Below, piece by piece: positions 16,301-24,670 of a DNA stretch of 64,000 bases. The stretch lies in NCBI GenBank assembly GCA_016283575.1, contig JAEEND010000013.1, forward strand, positions 1-64,000, in the 5' to 3' direction. The position numbers were made by a program, and so were the translations under genes. Within the stretch, counting starts at the first letter, position 1, and every line of letters starts with the position of its first letter. A model generated the notes under the pieces. It worked only from the letters and a program-made list of their open reading frames with translations, ran no database searches and was not told the DNA's origin. The stretch comes from Lachnospiraceae bacterium. Lineage in GTDB: Bacteria > Bacillota > Clostridia > Lachnospirales > Lachnospiraceae.

Positions 16301-18897
16301 GGTGCATTAAAAGTATATGTTACACAGGCGCCGTCATTGTACATGCCACCTGCGAAACCAAGCTTTGAAAAGCCTAAGTTGTTGGTTTCGACCGTTGCGC
16401 CGTTTGATAAACCTGCAAGCTCTGCTTCAAGTCTTACAGTACCTGTCTTGTCGGTGAAATCTGCAGTCTTGGGAGCGTTTAAGGTTAATGATTTATAGTT
16501 AACATCTCCTGCTACGCCAAGGTCGTCAGCATCATTTACGAGAGCAATGATATTTTCGCCTTCTGCAAGATTTAGACTAAAGTCAGCTGTGTTCCATGTG
16601 TTCCAGGGACCGGTATAAGGAATATCAAATTCCGTACACTTTTCGCCGTTTACATATACAGCGGTTTTCTTGGCATCGCTTTCGTGACCGTTGGCATATT
16701 CAAGATTCACGGTATAAAGGCCCGCTTCAAGAGTTGATACATGGAATTTAACAGCCGCACGGCCATTGTACATATATCCAACGTGGTCCCCTTCTACTCC
16801 TGCGCCGTTTATGAATTCAGCTTCGGTTCCTACATATACTGTGTGACTTTCAGGAACAGTCGCATCCTGTGTTTCTGCGGTTTCAACAGTTTCTTCCGCT
16901 TCTGCTTCATCCACTGCAGTTTCTTCTGCCTCAATGGTTAAATCTTCAACAACTGCTTCTTCCGATACAGCTGCTTCAGGAAGACTTGAAACACTTTCTG
17001 CCTTATAAGTATGGGTAACAGCCTCGGTAACAGTGATGTAGTAGTAATTTACATCGCCGGTATTTGCGCCGTTATCCTTAACATTCACATAAGAAATGGT
17101 GTTTACACCCTTCTTTAAATACAGGTTGTCGATTCTGCTGCCGAAAACTCCCCAGCCGCCTGTGGGGAAGAAATCAGCACGCTTAACTTCCGCACCGTTA
17201 ACATAGACAGTTGCATATTTCTTGCCGTCTTCATTTCTGTGACCGTCTGTATAGGTAAGATTTACTGCATAATAGCCTGTTGAAGGAACATCAACCGTGA
17301 ATCTGACTGTGGCATTGTCGTTGTACATGCCGCCCACATGGTCGGATCCCTCGATAAATGCGCCGTTAAGCTTCTCGGCATTTACCGCATCATATTTAAC
17401 AGCCTTGGTGACGATCAGGGTATCGAGAGCAAGATCGCTTGCTCCGTTTACTGAAACACGGATCGTATTCATACCTTCATTTAAATGAATGTTATAGGCT
17501 TTCTTTATATCAAGGTCTACTGCGTATGTCGCATTCTTAATAAAAGAAACACTTCCTGCACCGGCGCCGTTAACACTTAGATCTGCATTTACGGTATTAC
17601 CGGTATTATTGTATCTGAATCCCAAAGCATAGGTTCCTGCTTCGGTCATATTTACGTTAAATTCAACGTATCCGGTTCCTGCTTTATCAAACTGCATATA
17701 GCCTGAACCTGAAGCCTTGGCGGTATTGTTAAAGAGACGCTTGGTCACGTTTCCGTAATTGGCATCTTCGGCTTCATAAACATCGCTCTTTACTTCACCT
17801 GAAGGGAAATCAAGCACAGTATCGGGGTTTGAGGGAATACCGAGACTGATCTCTCCGTCATCGGTCCAGTTTATGATCTGAGCTCGTACACGTCTGTCGG
17901 TTGAAGTCTGCCCACCAATGGGTCCGCCATGATAGATGAGCCAGTCTTCGGTACCGTCGGGACTCTTTACGAAAAGAGGTGAACCGGGTCCGAAGGATGA
18001 GTTTTCATCGGAACGGGATACGATGGGAGTTGTGCTCTTCTTCCAGTTGTTCTCATCCATTACATCCGTGGAGAGATCGCATACGGAAAGGCCCACGCCG
18101 TAATTATCATTGGTAAAAGAACTTACGGAGTATGCAAAATAAACTTTTCCGCCATGCTCTACAACCGCACAGCCTTCATCGATGTTATCACCGTGCTTTT
18201 CCCATGCATATGTGGGACGTGCAACGGTACATTCCGGTCCTGTAAGTGTCCAGGGGTTAGCCATCTTTACAATAGTGGGACACTCGTTGAACTTGGTATG
18301 ACCGGGCTCGTTGGCATAATAATCATATTTTGTATATGTGAAATACTGTTCTCCTCCGATAGTGATGACACCGCATGCAAGGCCGTAGCTTTCAGTGTTC
18401 ATAAGACCTGCTTTTTCGGTGGCATTTCCTTCAAAGTCGTCTACGTTGGTGCTGGAACCCTTAAGATGCCATTCACCTGTGAAGGGATCTTCCGAGGTGT
18501 TTTCAAGCACGTAGCAGGAAGGATGTCCGTAACCGAAATCATTCTCGGTACTGGAGGAATAATAGATATACCAGGCGCCGTCCAATCTGTAGATATAGGG
18601 GCCCCAGATATAGAAATTCTTGTTGTTGTCGGGATTTCCGGAATTGGGATTATCCCATACAAGATGGCTTTCCGCCGTAGAAAGACCAAGAAGAGATTCC
18701 GATCTCTTAATATAGATATCATTATCGGTACCGAAACCTGAATAAAAATATCCGTCCTCTCCTCTTACAATTGTAGGGTCAGCTCCGTTCATCAAAGGAT
18801 TGGTGTACTGACCGGAAACTCCGGCATGTGCATTGATGCCGGGTAGCATCGTAAGGCATAAAGCGAGACTTACGATCTTTGCAATCAACTTTTTCAT
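13372..18897 (-). CDS. Giant membrane-anchored GH43-type glycosidase with multiple CBM modules
   Basis: A 1,841-residue exported enzyme, probably acting on arabinan/xylan-type plant polysaccharide. Residues 1-25 are a signal peptide. A family-43-like five-bladed catalytic domain spans about 30-365: NPLMNGADPTIV gives the general base D40, and IDEGCAVVE near 240 probably carries the acid Glu. Eight beta-sandwich carbohydrate-binding-like modules (CBM35/CBM6 type) follow at about 374-500, 502-625, 686-808, 822-950, 980-1070 (partial), 1073-1200, 1399-1531 and 1550-1680; five carry a GDVNY tag near their end. A ricin-type beta-trefoil (about 1205-1347, QxW repeats NQKWKL, GQQWTL) interrupts the series. 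Linkers are acidic (630-680), Pro/Glu (952-976) and Gly/Asn-rich (1687-1745). The C-terminus has one membrane helix (1813-1834) and KGKKLK, with no LPXTG. The ATG follows GGGAGGG. Monocistronic, between two terminators. Substrate not provable from sequence. Confidence 0.93.
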   Translation of the reverse strand: MKKLIAKIVSLALCLTMLPGINAHAGVSGQYTNPLMNGADPTIVRGEDGYFYSGFGTDNDIYIKRSESLLGLSTAESHLVWDNPNSGNPDNNKNFYIWGPYIYRLDGAWYIYYSSSTENDFGYGHPSCYVLENTSEDPFTGEWHLKGSSTNVDDFEGNATEKAGLMNTESYGLACGVITIGGEQYFTYTKYDYYANEPGHTKFNECPTIVKMANPWTLTGPECTVARPTYAWEKHGDNIDEGCAVVEHGGKVYFAYSVSSFTNDNYGVGLSVCDLSTDVMDENNWKKSTTPIVSRSDENSSFGPGSPLFVKSPDGTEDWLIYHGGPIGGQTSTDRRVRAQIINWTDDGEISLGIPSNPDTVLDFPSGEVKSDVYEAEDANYGNVTKRLFNNTAKASGSGYMQFDKAGTGYVEFNVNMTEAGTYALGFRYNNTGNTVNADLSVNGAGAGSVSFIKNATYAVDLDIKKAYNIHLNEGMNTIRVSVNGASDLALDTLIVTKAVKYDAVNAEKLNGAFIEGSDHVGGMYNDNATVRFTVDVPSTGYYAVNLTYTDGHRNEDGKKYATVYVNGAEVKRADFFPTGGWGVFGSRIDNLYLKKGVNTISYVNVKDNGANTGDVNYYYITVTEAVTHTYKAESVSSLPEAAVSEEAVVEDLTIEAEETAVDEAEAEETVETAETQDATVPESHTVYVGTEAEFINGAGVEGDHVGYMYNGRAAVKFHVSTLEAGLYTVNLEYANGHESDAKKTAVYVNGEKCTEFDIPYTGPWNTWNTADFSLNLAEGENIIALVNDADDLGVAGDVNYKSLTLNAPKTADFTDKTGTVRLEAELAGLSNGATVETNNLGFSKLGFAGGMYNDGACVTYTFNAPYAGEYTVNAGYANGHDVKKARISVNGSFIKELDLPNTGGWTSYGTVTTTLNLQAGRNTISFANINNENGPTGDVNYDYVDITVPEINLDPDPEEPQEPEEPDTPEIPDTPVAGALEGVAEFDVSVESEALYDIAICYSHNADVTGTYGIYVGDERKATASFAAGKNEEVVTVKLNAGNNEIKVVYEKNDDSTKGVTVTKAHLQRRIPWYYQAENGNLTGVSVQNDHLFYEGTGFVGGFEQEGNAVEFTTKVAHTGVHTIAICYSGAWDHDITVSLYVNGKKYKQLSLAPTGSWDEWAEASEEVYLRSGKNSIEIRRDADDSGSFNVDQIVIDKYSTGAVTAEVGKLISGEVYVIKDKHSGMAADIDGYSPDAGRDIHLWHYLGNNNQKWKLVDLGNGYWAFKGTYGSKRISIRDNLNLVTADENLNDLGQQWTLEPVGIYYKLRNRKNGLVLSVAGDSMSAGAMLIVSQNENKDSQLFLVDGGLRHNSTEVRELENTIDISSFDPYGHQYTLVDPVIPEGFDPSTTVNDGTALRYEAAKATLSDGARVETEHTGYLAKEGYVGGMYAGNAAITFRVNIEKSGNYDLNLGYCNGFNENKMAALTVNGVQVTAPTLTPTSSWDTWGSVQFNLDLKSGVNTIQFMNRSELTNGLRGDVNYDYLDIAKYPNTITGEESPSTAVNGNRHFEAEDAALASGAKVETDHNGFSGDGFVGGMYNGGAKICFNINVAEAGTYSFDLRYCNGHGADVEEKVPAVTVNGKFITGVSLPKTGSWDSWGTVRFELPLNAGLSEVGFVNTSSLTGHAGDVNYDYIELVTAAPEDNKSGDAETTVPGNNGNGKGNGHNNGKGTNNGNHFGWSNSGNGTSAEENAGAGRGNAGRALGLNKAPVIERVEASLVNNAADDEALTQEEAIETAEASEEKAPETTIVGIGDEETALSAPKSEEKSNSFVLFAVLGTLAVAILGALGYYLKGKKLK
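15508..15528. repeat. Odd palindrome copy 1 (inside GH43 gene)
   Basis: ACTATAGCAA-A-TTGCTATAGT: 10-bp arms around a single central base, perfect. The core TATAGCAAATTGCTATA recurs at 15888-15904 and 40757-40773. Here it encodes residues 1125-1130 (IAICYS) of the sixth CBM-like module. Confidence 0.85.
15888..15904. repeat. Odd palindrome copy 2 (inside GH43 gene)
   Basis: The 17-bp core TATAGCAAATTGCTATA, same orientation and reading frame as copy 1, encoding IAICYS at residues 999-1004 of the fifth, partial CBM-like module. The two modules are paralogous, so these two copies may share descent. Confidence 0.85.
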
Positions 18898-19010
18898 ATA
18901 ACCCTCCCAAAAAAGTATTTAGTCTACCGCATTAAAAATATATCTTGTTTGGGTGGTTTTTTTAATGAAGGATTTTTACCAAAACTAGTAAAAAATTTAC
19001 CTGTTAACGT

Positions 19011-19040
19011 CGAAAAAGCCCGTATTTACGGGCTTTTTCG
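19011..19040 (-). terminator. Strong terminator of the ABC export operon
   Basis: A perfect 14-bp stem (CGAAAAAGCCCGTA / TACGGGCTTTTTCG) with a 2-nt spacer. It lies 5 bp after the stop of the last operon gene and upstream of the GH43 gene. Confidence 0.9.
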
Positions 19041-19045
19041 TTATG

Positions 19046-19969
19046 TTAACCTTGTTCATTATTTAACATATCCTTAGCCTCGGGGTTTTCAAGATATACC
19101 TTGCCGTCCCGAAGCACGATTTTTACTTTATTGTCCTTTAGCTTAAGCTGCTCTAAAGCTTCATGAGGAAGCTGCAGACGCCCCGCGCGGTCTAAGATCG
19201 CAAATTCATCCTGGGAATCCGCCTCATGCCAGTCAAAACCTTCTTTTCCGTGGTTCTTAACTCTCTCCTGGAAATCTTCTTTTAAGATACGCTCGGAGGA
19301 AATCTTGCCGTCTCTTATTGCCGCAACACGCTGAACCTTTTTGGAAAGACCCACATCATGGGTTACTATCACTATGGTGACTCCGAGCTCTTCATTGAAC
19401 CTTCTGAATATATCGAATATGTAATTACTGGTCTTGGTATCTACGGAACCTGTGGGTTCATCGGCAAGAAGAACCTTGGGTGAATTGGCAAGGGCAATTG
19501 CTATAGCTATTCGCTGCTGTTCACCGCCGGACATTTCCTGCATGCGGTTATGTTTTTTATGGGAGAGACCCACCATATCAAGAAGCATTTCCGCACGTTC
19601 GCGCTTCTCCTTAAAGCTGTTAAGCTCCATGGGCATCATGATGTTGTCATAGGCTGAAAGATAGGGAAGTAAGTTACGTCCGTTATTCTGCCACACAAAG
19701 CCTACATCCCGGCGTTTATAATCCACCAGTTCTTTTTCAGACATCTGGAAAAGATTCTTTCCGTCCACATAAAGCTTTCCGGCACTGGGCTTATCAAGTC
19801 CGCCTATCATGTTTAAGAAAGTGGACTTTCCCGATCCCGATGAACCGATGATGGCCATAAGTTCTCCCTTGTTGACGGTTAAGTCAAGTCCCTGAAGAGC
19901 CACCACTTCGATGTCCTTGGTCTTATAGATTTTTACCAGGTTATCCGCCTGAATAATTGCTTCACTCAT
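19046..19969 (-). CDS. ABC transporter ATPase with C-terminal SpoVT/AbrB-like domain
   Basis: A 307-residue MacB/LolD-type nucleotide-binding subunit. Walker A GSSGSGKST at 42-50, Q-loop near 93, signature MSGGEQQR at 146-153, Walker B VLLADE at 166-171 and switch His 204 are all intact, so it should hydrolyse ATP and power the FtsX-type permease upstream. After residue ~230 there is a 75-residue extension that ordinary LolD-type ATPases lack; residues 254-297 (FAILDRAGRLQLPHEALEQL, then KVKIVLRDGKVYLE) follow the swapped-hairpin SpoVT/AbrB pattern 'D-x-x-G-R-[LI]-x-[LI]-P'. This could mediate dimerisation or DNA/protein contact; the function is inferred. It is the last gene of the six-gene operon, 34 bp after the other ATPase. 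Confidence 0.93.
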   Translation of the reverse strand: MSEAIIQADNLVKIYKTKDIEVVALQGLDLTVNKGELMAIIGSSGSGKSTFLNMIGGLDKPSAGKLYVDGKNLFQMSEKELVDYKRRDVGFVWQNNGRNLLPYLSAYDNIMMPMELNSFKEKRERAEMLLDMVGLSHKKHNRMQEMSGGEQQRIAIAIALANSPKVLLADEPTGSVDTKTSNYIFDIFRRFNEELGVTIVIVTHDVGLSKKVQRVAAIRDGKISSERILKEDFQERVKNHGKEGFDWHEADSQDEFAILDRAGRLQLPHEALEQLKLKDNKVKIVLRDGKVYLENPEAKDMLNNEQG

Positions 19970-20003
19970 AATCTTACCTTTATAAAAAGAATAAACTTTT
20001 AAA

Positions 20004-20681
20004 TTAATTAATAAGCTTTCCGTCTTCTAACTGGAACACCTTGTCGCCGGCACCCATAAGGGATGTGTCGTGGGTTGTCATGACAAAGGTGACACCTTCT
20101 TTTTCAATCATATCTTTAAAAAGATTTACCACGCTGATGGCGGTATTTGAGTCAAGTTCCGCCGTAGGTTCGTCGGCAAAGATGATACCGGGCTTATGGG
20201 CAACGGCACGGGCTATGGCAACTCGCTGCTGTTCACCGCCGGACATTTCCTGGGGCATATGATTCATACGTCCGCCAAGTCCCACCATTTTTAAGCACTC
20301 TTCGGCACGCTTTCTTCTGCCTTCTTTAATGCCCGCCATTCTCAGGGCAAACTCCACATTTTCAAGGGCTGTCATCATGGGAATAAGGGATACCGACTGA
20401 AAAACAAAGCCTATTTTCTCACGGCGAAGCTTTTCTCTCTTATTATCATTCCACTTGGTGATATCCTCTCCTTCAAAAAGAATCTCCCCTTTTGTGGGAT
20501 AATCGAGAGCTCCCAGCATATTTATAAGAGTGGTCTTACCTGAACCTGATCGACCCCTTAAAATCGTAAGACTTCCCTTGGGAACTTCGATGGATACGTC
20601 GTTGACCGCTATAAAATCCTCGCTTCCCACAACGGGAAATGCGCGAACCACGTTTTTTACTTCTAAAATATTCTCGGACAT
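20004..20681 (-). CDS. ABC transporter ATPase, LolD/MacB type
   Basis: A 225-residue ATPase of the size usual for LolD/MacB-like systems. It has Walker A RGRSGSGKTT near 41-50, Q-loop FVFQS, signature MSGGEQQRVAIARA near 143, Walker B IIFADEPTAELD and the switch His in MTTHDTS. It starts 8 bp after the permease gene ends, so the two are co-translated. With the 307-residue ATPase next to it, the operon supplies two different nucleotide-binding subunits for a single long permease, suggesting an asymmetric NBD heterodimer (inference). Confidence 0.94.
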   Translation of the reverse strand: MSENILEVKNVVRAFPVVGSEDFIAVNDVSIEVPKGSLTILRGRSGSGKTTLINMLGALDYPTKGEILFEGEDITKWNDNKREKLRREKIGFVFQSVSLIPMMTALENVEFALRMAGIKEGRRKRAEECLKMVGLGGRMNHMPQEMSGGEQQRVAIARAVAHKPGIIFADEPTAELDSNTAISVVNLFKDMIEKEGVTFVMTTHDTSLMGAGDKVFQLEDGKLIN

Positions 20682-20689
20682 AAAGTCTC

Positions 20690-23491
20690 CTAGTCTTCGC
20701 CCAGTTTAAGAGCGCTTGAAATATTCATGTGTGACACTATTCTCGCAAGGACGATCACGCAGATCATAAGCATTGCAAAGATAGTGGCAAAGAGCTGAAT
20801 CATATCGCCTGTGTCGGTTATAAGTTCAAGGGGCAATACCTGCTCACTTGCGGCGTAAGCCTGCTGGATCATGGGTACGAACATTCTCGATGAAAGGATA
20901 CCCACACCTGCGCCCGCGAGGATCGCATATACGCCGGAACAGATCTGCTCTATTATAAGAAGCTTATTAACTTCTCCCTTTCTCATACCCATGGCACGAA
21001 GTACACCGAATAAAAGCTCACGCTGTCTGATGGACATGATCCAATAGATCAGGTATCCGACAGCACAAAGCACTAAGATCACAATAAAGCTCATGGAAAG
21101 GATGCCGTTGGTACCCTGGAACATGGTATCTTCCGTGATCGTAACCTCTTCTTTTGTCATATCTTCGAACTTTACAAGCTTCATGTTGGACTGTTCGGAA
21201 AGCCATTCATATAAGCCGTCCCCACCGTCTTCAGTCTTCATCCAGATTTCGTAAGGGTAGGGTCCGAAACGATCTTCAAGATAGGTAAAGTTGGCAACGA
21301 TCATGTATTCATCCAGCACATCCACCGTGCCGTCGGTATTTAAGTTGTAAACACCGTTTCTGTAACCGGGCCAGTAGGTAAAGAAGCCATATATCCTTCC
21401 CACCACCTGATCGCCGTGATTATTGGTATAACTTATGATATCTCCAAGCTTATAGCCTTTCTTGGTCATGAAATTCTCTGATACAATCACCGCGGAAGAC
21501 TCCTTGGACAGCACATTCAGATAGTCCTCATAATTAAAGGGAAGAAGTCCGCGTCTCATACTTGTAACATCATAGAAGCCCTTGGGCTTAATGCCCATGA
21601 CCTTAACATTTTCAAGGCCGGCCGCTCCCACCTTTCCTTTCTCATCAAAGACAACCTGCGTTAGGTTCTCAATACCTTTAATGGTCTGATACTTACTGAA
21701 ATCGGGCTCGGTATAAGCAAACTGCACTGTAGGGTCCTGCTGCTGCATGGCGGAATTATCCGTCCATTTTTCTTTTAGCACCACTTCGGCTCCCACCGCA
21801 TGCTTTCTGTTACTGATGGCATTGGACACGATCGTTCTCGCGATCATGGTATCGGAAATGCCGATGGACACCGTTAGTATCGTAAAAAGAATGATGAATT
21901 CCTGCTTAGCGCCCGTTCTAATGGTGCCAAGAAGTGATGTGTATGCTGCCGGTCCCAGTTTCTTTTCCGTAAGGAAAAAGAAAGCCTTCAAAAATAATGG
22001 CTGGATTCTTGCAGCAAAAAGTCCTGCGCCAAGTATAAATAAAGAAAAGCTTATATATAAAAGGGGATCCAGGGATTCACCCTTTAATACTTCAAGAGTC
22101 ATGGCTTCTTTATTTCTGTTGAAGCTATAGTATCCGTAAAGACCGATGGCCATAAGGATAATATCGAGATATGCCTTTTTCCAGAAGGATTTCTGCGCTC
22201 TCTGTCTTGACTGCTTTAAGTTTACTATGGACACTCCCGCATAGGATAATACCGGCAAAGTAGTGATCACAACGGATAAAAGCACCATTAACAGAGCGTA
22301 AAACAGAAAGTCCGGTGTGAATTTAAGGGGAAGATCCCGCTTCGCTCCAAATTCCAAGAATGCCGTTGAAGATCCGAGAATCTTACAGAAGAGTATTCCT
22401 AAAGGAATTCCGGGAATAAGAGACATGAGTCCCATAAAAATGCTCTGGTATAAATAAAGCGTTACGATCTGTCTCTTTGAGGCACCGCGACTTCTTAGTA
22501 ACGAGATCTCATTACGTTCCATCGAGAGCATCTGGCTTGATATCATATAAAGAAATGCGCTGAGTAACAGAAGTACCGGCACCTGCAGGATTAAAAGCGT
22601 TGCTTCTATTCTCTTTGCTTTTTCCATGTACTCGGAAAGAATATCATAGGAAGCACCGGGATCCAGGCGGTTATTTAGTTCTTCCTGCATCCGGAGCCTG
22701 TCTACGGTATAGACAAGCTTACTTACCTTGGAAATATCCAGCTTTTCGTAATCCCAGATATAATACCAGGCAGCGCTCATGGAGAATAAGCCTTCACGGT
22801 CCTCCCCAAAGAAAAGGCTCTTATATAAGCTTTCCGTGGTAAACAGATCCTCTGAAACCGCAGAGCTTACCGCGCTCCAGACCTTGTCATCTTCATTAAG
22901 GACCTTATATATACCCACTACTCTTAACTTCATGGGGCGTCCGTCAGCAAGGGTGGATAACTCATATTCATATTCATCACCAATGAGGATATCCTTCTTT
23001 ATCATAAGTGCTTCACTGGCGATGACTTCAATAAAACCATCGCTTGTTACCTGAGAATCAGGCATGCGACCGTCAGTCAATTCAATACGGGATTCCAGAT
23101 CGGAAATTGCACCGAGGGTTACTCTCTTTTCTTTTACATCGTCTCTCACAATGGAGGGAAATGACTTCTGGGTAGAGAACTGATATAAGAAGATATGGTC
23201 CGTAACGCTTACGTCCATTGCCTCCACAGCTTCTTCCGCCTTACGCTCCATATTGCTGTAGCCGAACTTGGCTCCGCCCTTAAGCGTGGAATAAGAAAGT
23301 TTTAAAATTCCGGGATAATTACCGGATTCCTCTTCGTAGGCTCTGAATTCGTCCTTTAACATTCTCTGAAAAGAACTGACTCTGTATAAGGGATAGCTTG
23401 CCGCCACTGCGATAAGCAGTATGTTGCCGAGCAACAGACAAAAGACCATCCACTTTTTATGTATTAGCTTTCGTAGCACAAAAGAAATCAT
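20690..23491 (-). CDS. FtsX/MacB-type ABC permease
   Basis: A 933-residue membrane protein. An N-terminal helix (about 15-35, VFCLLLGNILLIAVAASYPLY) is followed by a large extracytoplasmic domain (about 40-290), then an FtsX core with membrane helices near 300-325, 350-375 and 395-425. Two additional helices follow at 445-500, then a second extracytoplasmic region (about 560-780) and a C-terminal FtsX core (helices near 785-810, 835-865 and 890-915). This doubled layout matches permeases that work by mechanotransmission rather than by transporting through a pore. The conserved RSRGASKRQI and RAMGMRKGEVNKL coupling segments are visible. It lies 12 bp after the third adaptor gene. Cargo unknown; lipid, peptide or antibiotic export are all possible. 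Confidence 0.92.
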   Translation of the reverse strand: MISFVLRKLIHKKWMVFCLLLGNILLIAVAASYPLYRVSSFQRMLKDEFRAYEEESGNYPGILKLSYSTLKGGAKFGYSNMERKAEEAVEAMDVSVTDHIFLYQFSTQKSFPSIVRDDVKEKRVTLGAISDLESRIELTDGRMPDSQVTSDGFIEVIASEALMIKKDILIGDEYEYELSTLADGRPMKLRVVGIYKVLNEDDKVWSAVSSAVSEDLFTTESLYKSLFFGEDREGLFSMSAAWYYIWDYEKLDISKVSKLVYTVDRLRMQEELNNRLDPGASYDILSEYMEKAKRIEATLLILQVPVLLLLSAFLYMISSQMLSMERNEISLLRSRGASKRQIVTLYLYQSIFMGLMSLIPGIPLGILFCKILGSSTAFLEFGAKRDLPLKFTPDFLFYALLMVLLSVVITTLPVLSYAGVSIVNLKQSRQRAQKSFWKKAYLDIILMAIGLYGYYSFNRNKEAMTLEVLKGESLDPLLYISFSLFILGAGLFAARIQPLFLKAFFFLTEKKLGPAAYTSLLGTIRTGAKQEFIILFTILTVSIGISDTMIARTIVSNAISNRKHAVGAEVVLKEKWTDNSAMQQQDPTVQFAYTEPDFSKYQTIKGIENLTQVVFDEKGKVGAAGLENVKVMGIKPKGFYDVTSMRRGLLPFNYEDYLNVLSKESSAVIVSENFMTKKGYKLGDIISYTNNHGDQVVGRIYGFFTYWPGYRNGVYNLNTDGTVDVLDEYMIVANFTYLEDRFGPYPYEIWMKTEDGGDGLYEWLSEQSNMKLVKFEDMTKEEVTITEDTMFQGTNGILSMSFIVILVLCAVGYLIYWIMSIRQRELLFGVLRAMGMRKGEVNKLLIIEQICSGVYAILAGAGVGILSSRMFVPMIQQAYAASEQVLPLELITDTGDMIQLFATIFAMLMICVIVLARIVSHMNISSALKLGED

Positions 23492-23503
23492 TACGTTGCC
23501 TCT

Positions 23504-24670
23504 CTAGTTATATGCGACCTTGGTACCGGCACTAAGGCCGTCGATCACCCAGTAATAGTCGTTATTCTTTCCACCGGGGATAAATCTTGTTTTTAAAATA
23601 GTGCCGTCTTCTTCGTCATAAACATTTACGTAATAAGCGCCGTTTTCATTGATCACGGCTTCTTTAGGTACCAGCACTACATCATGCTTTCTTCTAAGAT
23701 CTGCCACTACCGCCATGGAATCATAGAAGCTTAAAGTCAGACTTCTGTAATTATCGCTTCCGTCATCCAGCAGTTTAAAGGTGACATTTCCGCCATCAAG
23801 GTTCCCGTAGAGACCGTGCACACCGCCGGACACAACTTTCGCCGCCATGGGACCCACCTTGGTATTTATGGAAAGATCCTGTCCGTACACGAATTCTTCT
23901 GCCTGCTTGTTTATGGTTATGAAGATATCTGAAGGATCAATGAGATTAGCTATATAATCGCCGTAGGACATCCTGGTTCCGGACTTGGTCTTTCCTGCAA
24001 GATATATAAATCCGTCTCTGTCAGCCTTAATCTTATAAATATGTCCGACCTTTTCCTTCTTCGCAATATCCTTTTTTAATGAATCGATCCTGCCTGAGTA
24101 GGTGTAGTCAAGATGCGCTCTTTCATCATTAAGTCGCTTTAATTCCACCTTCATGACGGCATTTTCAACTTCAACATAGGTGATGCCGATCTTATCGTTA
24201 AGCTCCGCAATGGCTTCTTCGTTATCTCTTATGGCGCGGGCATATTCTTCTTCCAGTCTCTTTAAAGAAAGCTTTGCCTCATCAACGGAGATTTCATCTG
24301 CCTCTGTATATACATAAGCAATGTCATCGCCCTTCTTTACACGATCTCCGGTGGATACATAATATTCGCCGAATTTAATGCCGTCACCGCTTATATCTAA
24401 AGACAGAATGCTTCCGAAATAATCGCGATTCACGGTCTGTTTAAATGCATCCTCCTGATACTCACCCGTTTCAAGGGTTGCGATTTTATATTTCTTTTCA
24501 TCCGTAACAGGACTTTCTTCCAGTGCTTTTACATCCAGATAGTCTTCTCTCAACACGCTGGATTGCTTTCCGGAACCGGTATCCGTTATGAAGAATTCTT
24601 TTAGTCCGCATCCCGATAGTGTTATAACGCTTCCGAGAAGGAGGGCATATACCAATTTATTCCTGAACAT
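23504..24670 (-). CDS. Adaptor lipoprotein (HlyD/AcrA-like), third of three
   Basis: The start is placed at the ATG 24668-24670, because the AAGGAG site lies 9 nt before it but only about 1 nt before the upstream ATG at 24679. The 388-residue product begins with a lipoprotein signal (LLLGSVITLSGCG; lipobox LSGC). A lipoyl/barrel-sandwich half, a helical hairpin around 130-215 (LSLKRLEEEYARAIRDNEEAIAEL), a second barrel half and a C-terminal beta domain (VLVPKEAVINENGAYYVNVY) follow the membrane-fusion-protein order. The reading frame overlaps the previous adaptor by 14 bp. It should sit on the outer face of the membrane and couple to the FtsX permease. Confidence 0.88.
   Translation of the reverse strand: MFRNKLVYALLLGSVITLSGCGLKEFFITDTGSGKQSSVLREDYLDVKALEESPVTDEKKYKIATLETGEYQEDAFKQTVNRDYFGSILSLDISGDGIKFGEYYVSTGDRVKKGDDIAYVYTEADEISVDEAKLSLKRLEEEYARAIRDNEEAIAELNDKIGITYVEVENAVMKVELKRLNDERAHLDYTYSGRIDSLKKDIAKKEKVGHIYKIKADRDGFIYLAGKTKSGTRMSYGDYIANLIDPSDIFITINKQAEEFVYGQDLSINTKVGPMAAKVVSGGVHGLYGNLDGGNVTFKLLDDGSDNYRSLTLSFYDSMAVVADLRRKHDVVLVPKEAVINENGAYYVNVYDEEDGTILKTRFIPGGKNNDYYWVIDGLSAGTKVAYN

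Noticed and set aside
18154-18741. 195-codon open frame on plus inside the GH43 gene
   Set aside because: Antisense to the catalytic domain; no ribosome site, low-complexity Ile/Gly content.
19489-19520. Another copy of the odd palindrome (GGCAATTGCTATAGC)
   Set aside because: Lacks the left arm; it encodes Ala/Ile repeats in the ATPase and matches by chance.
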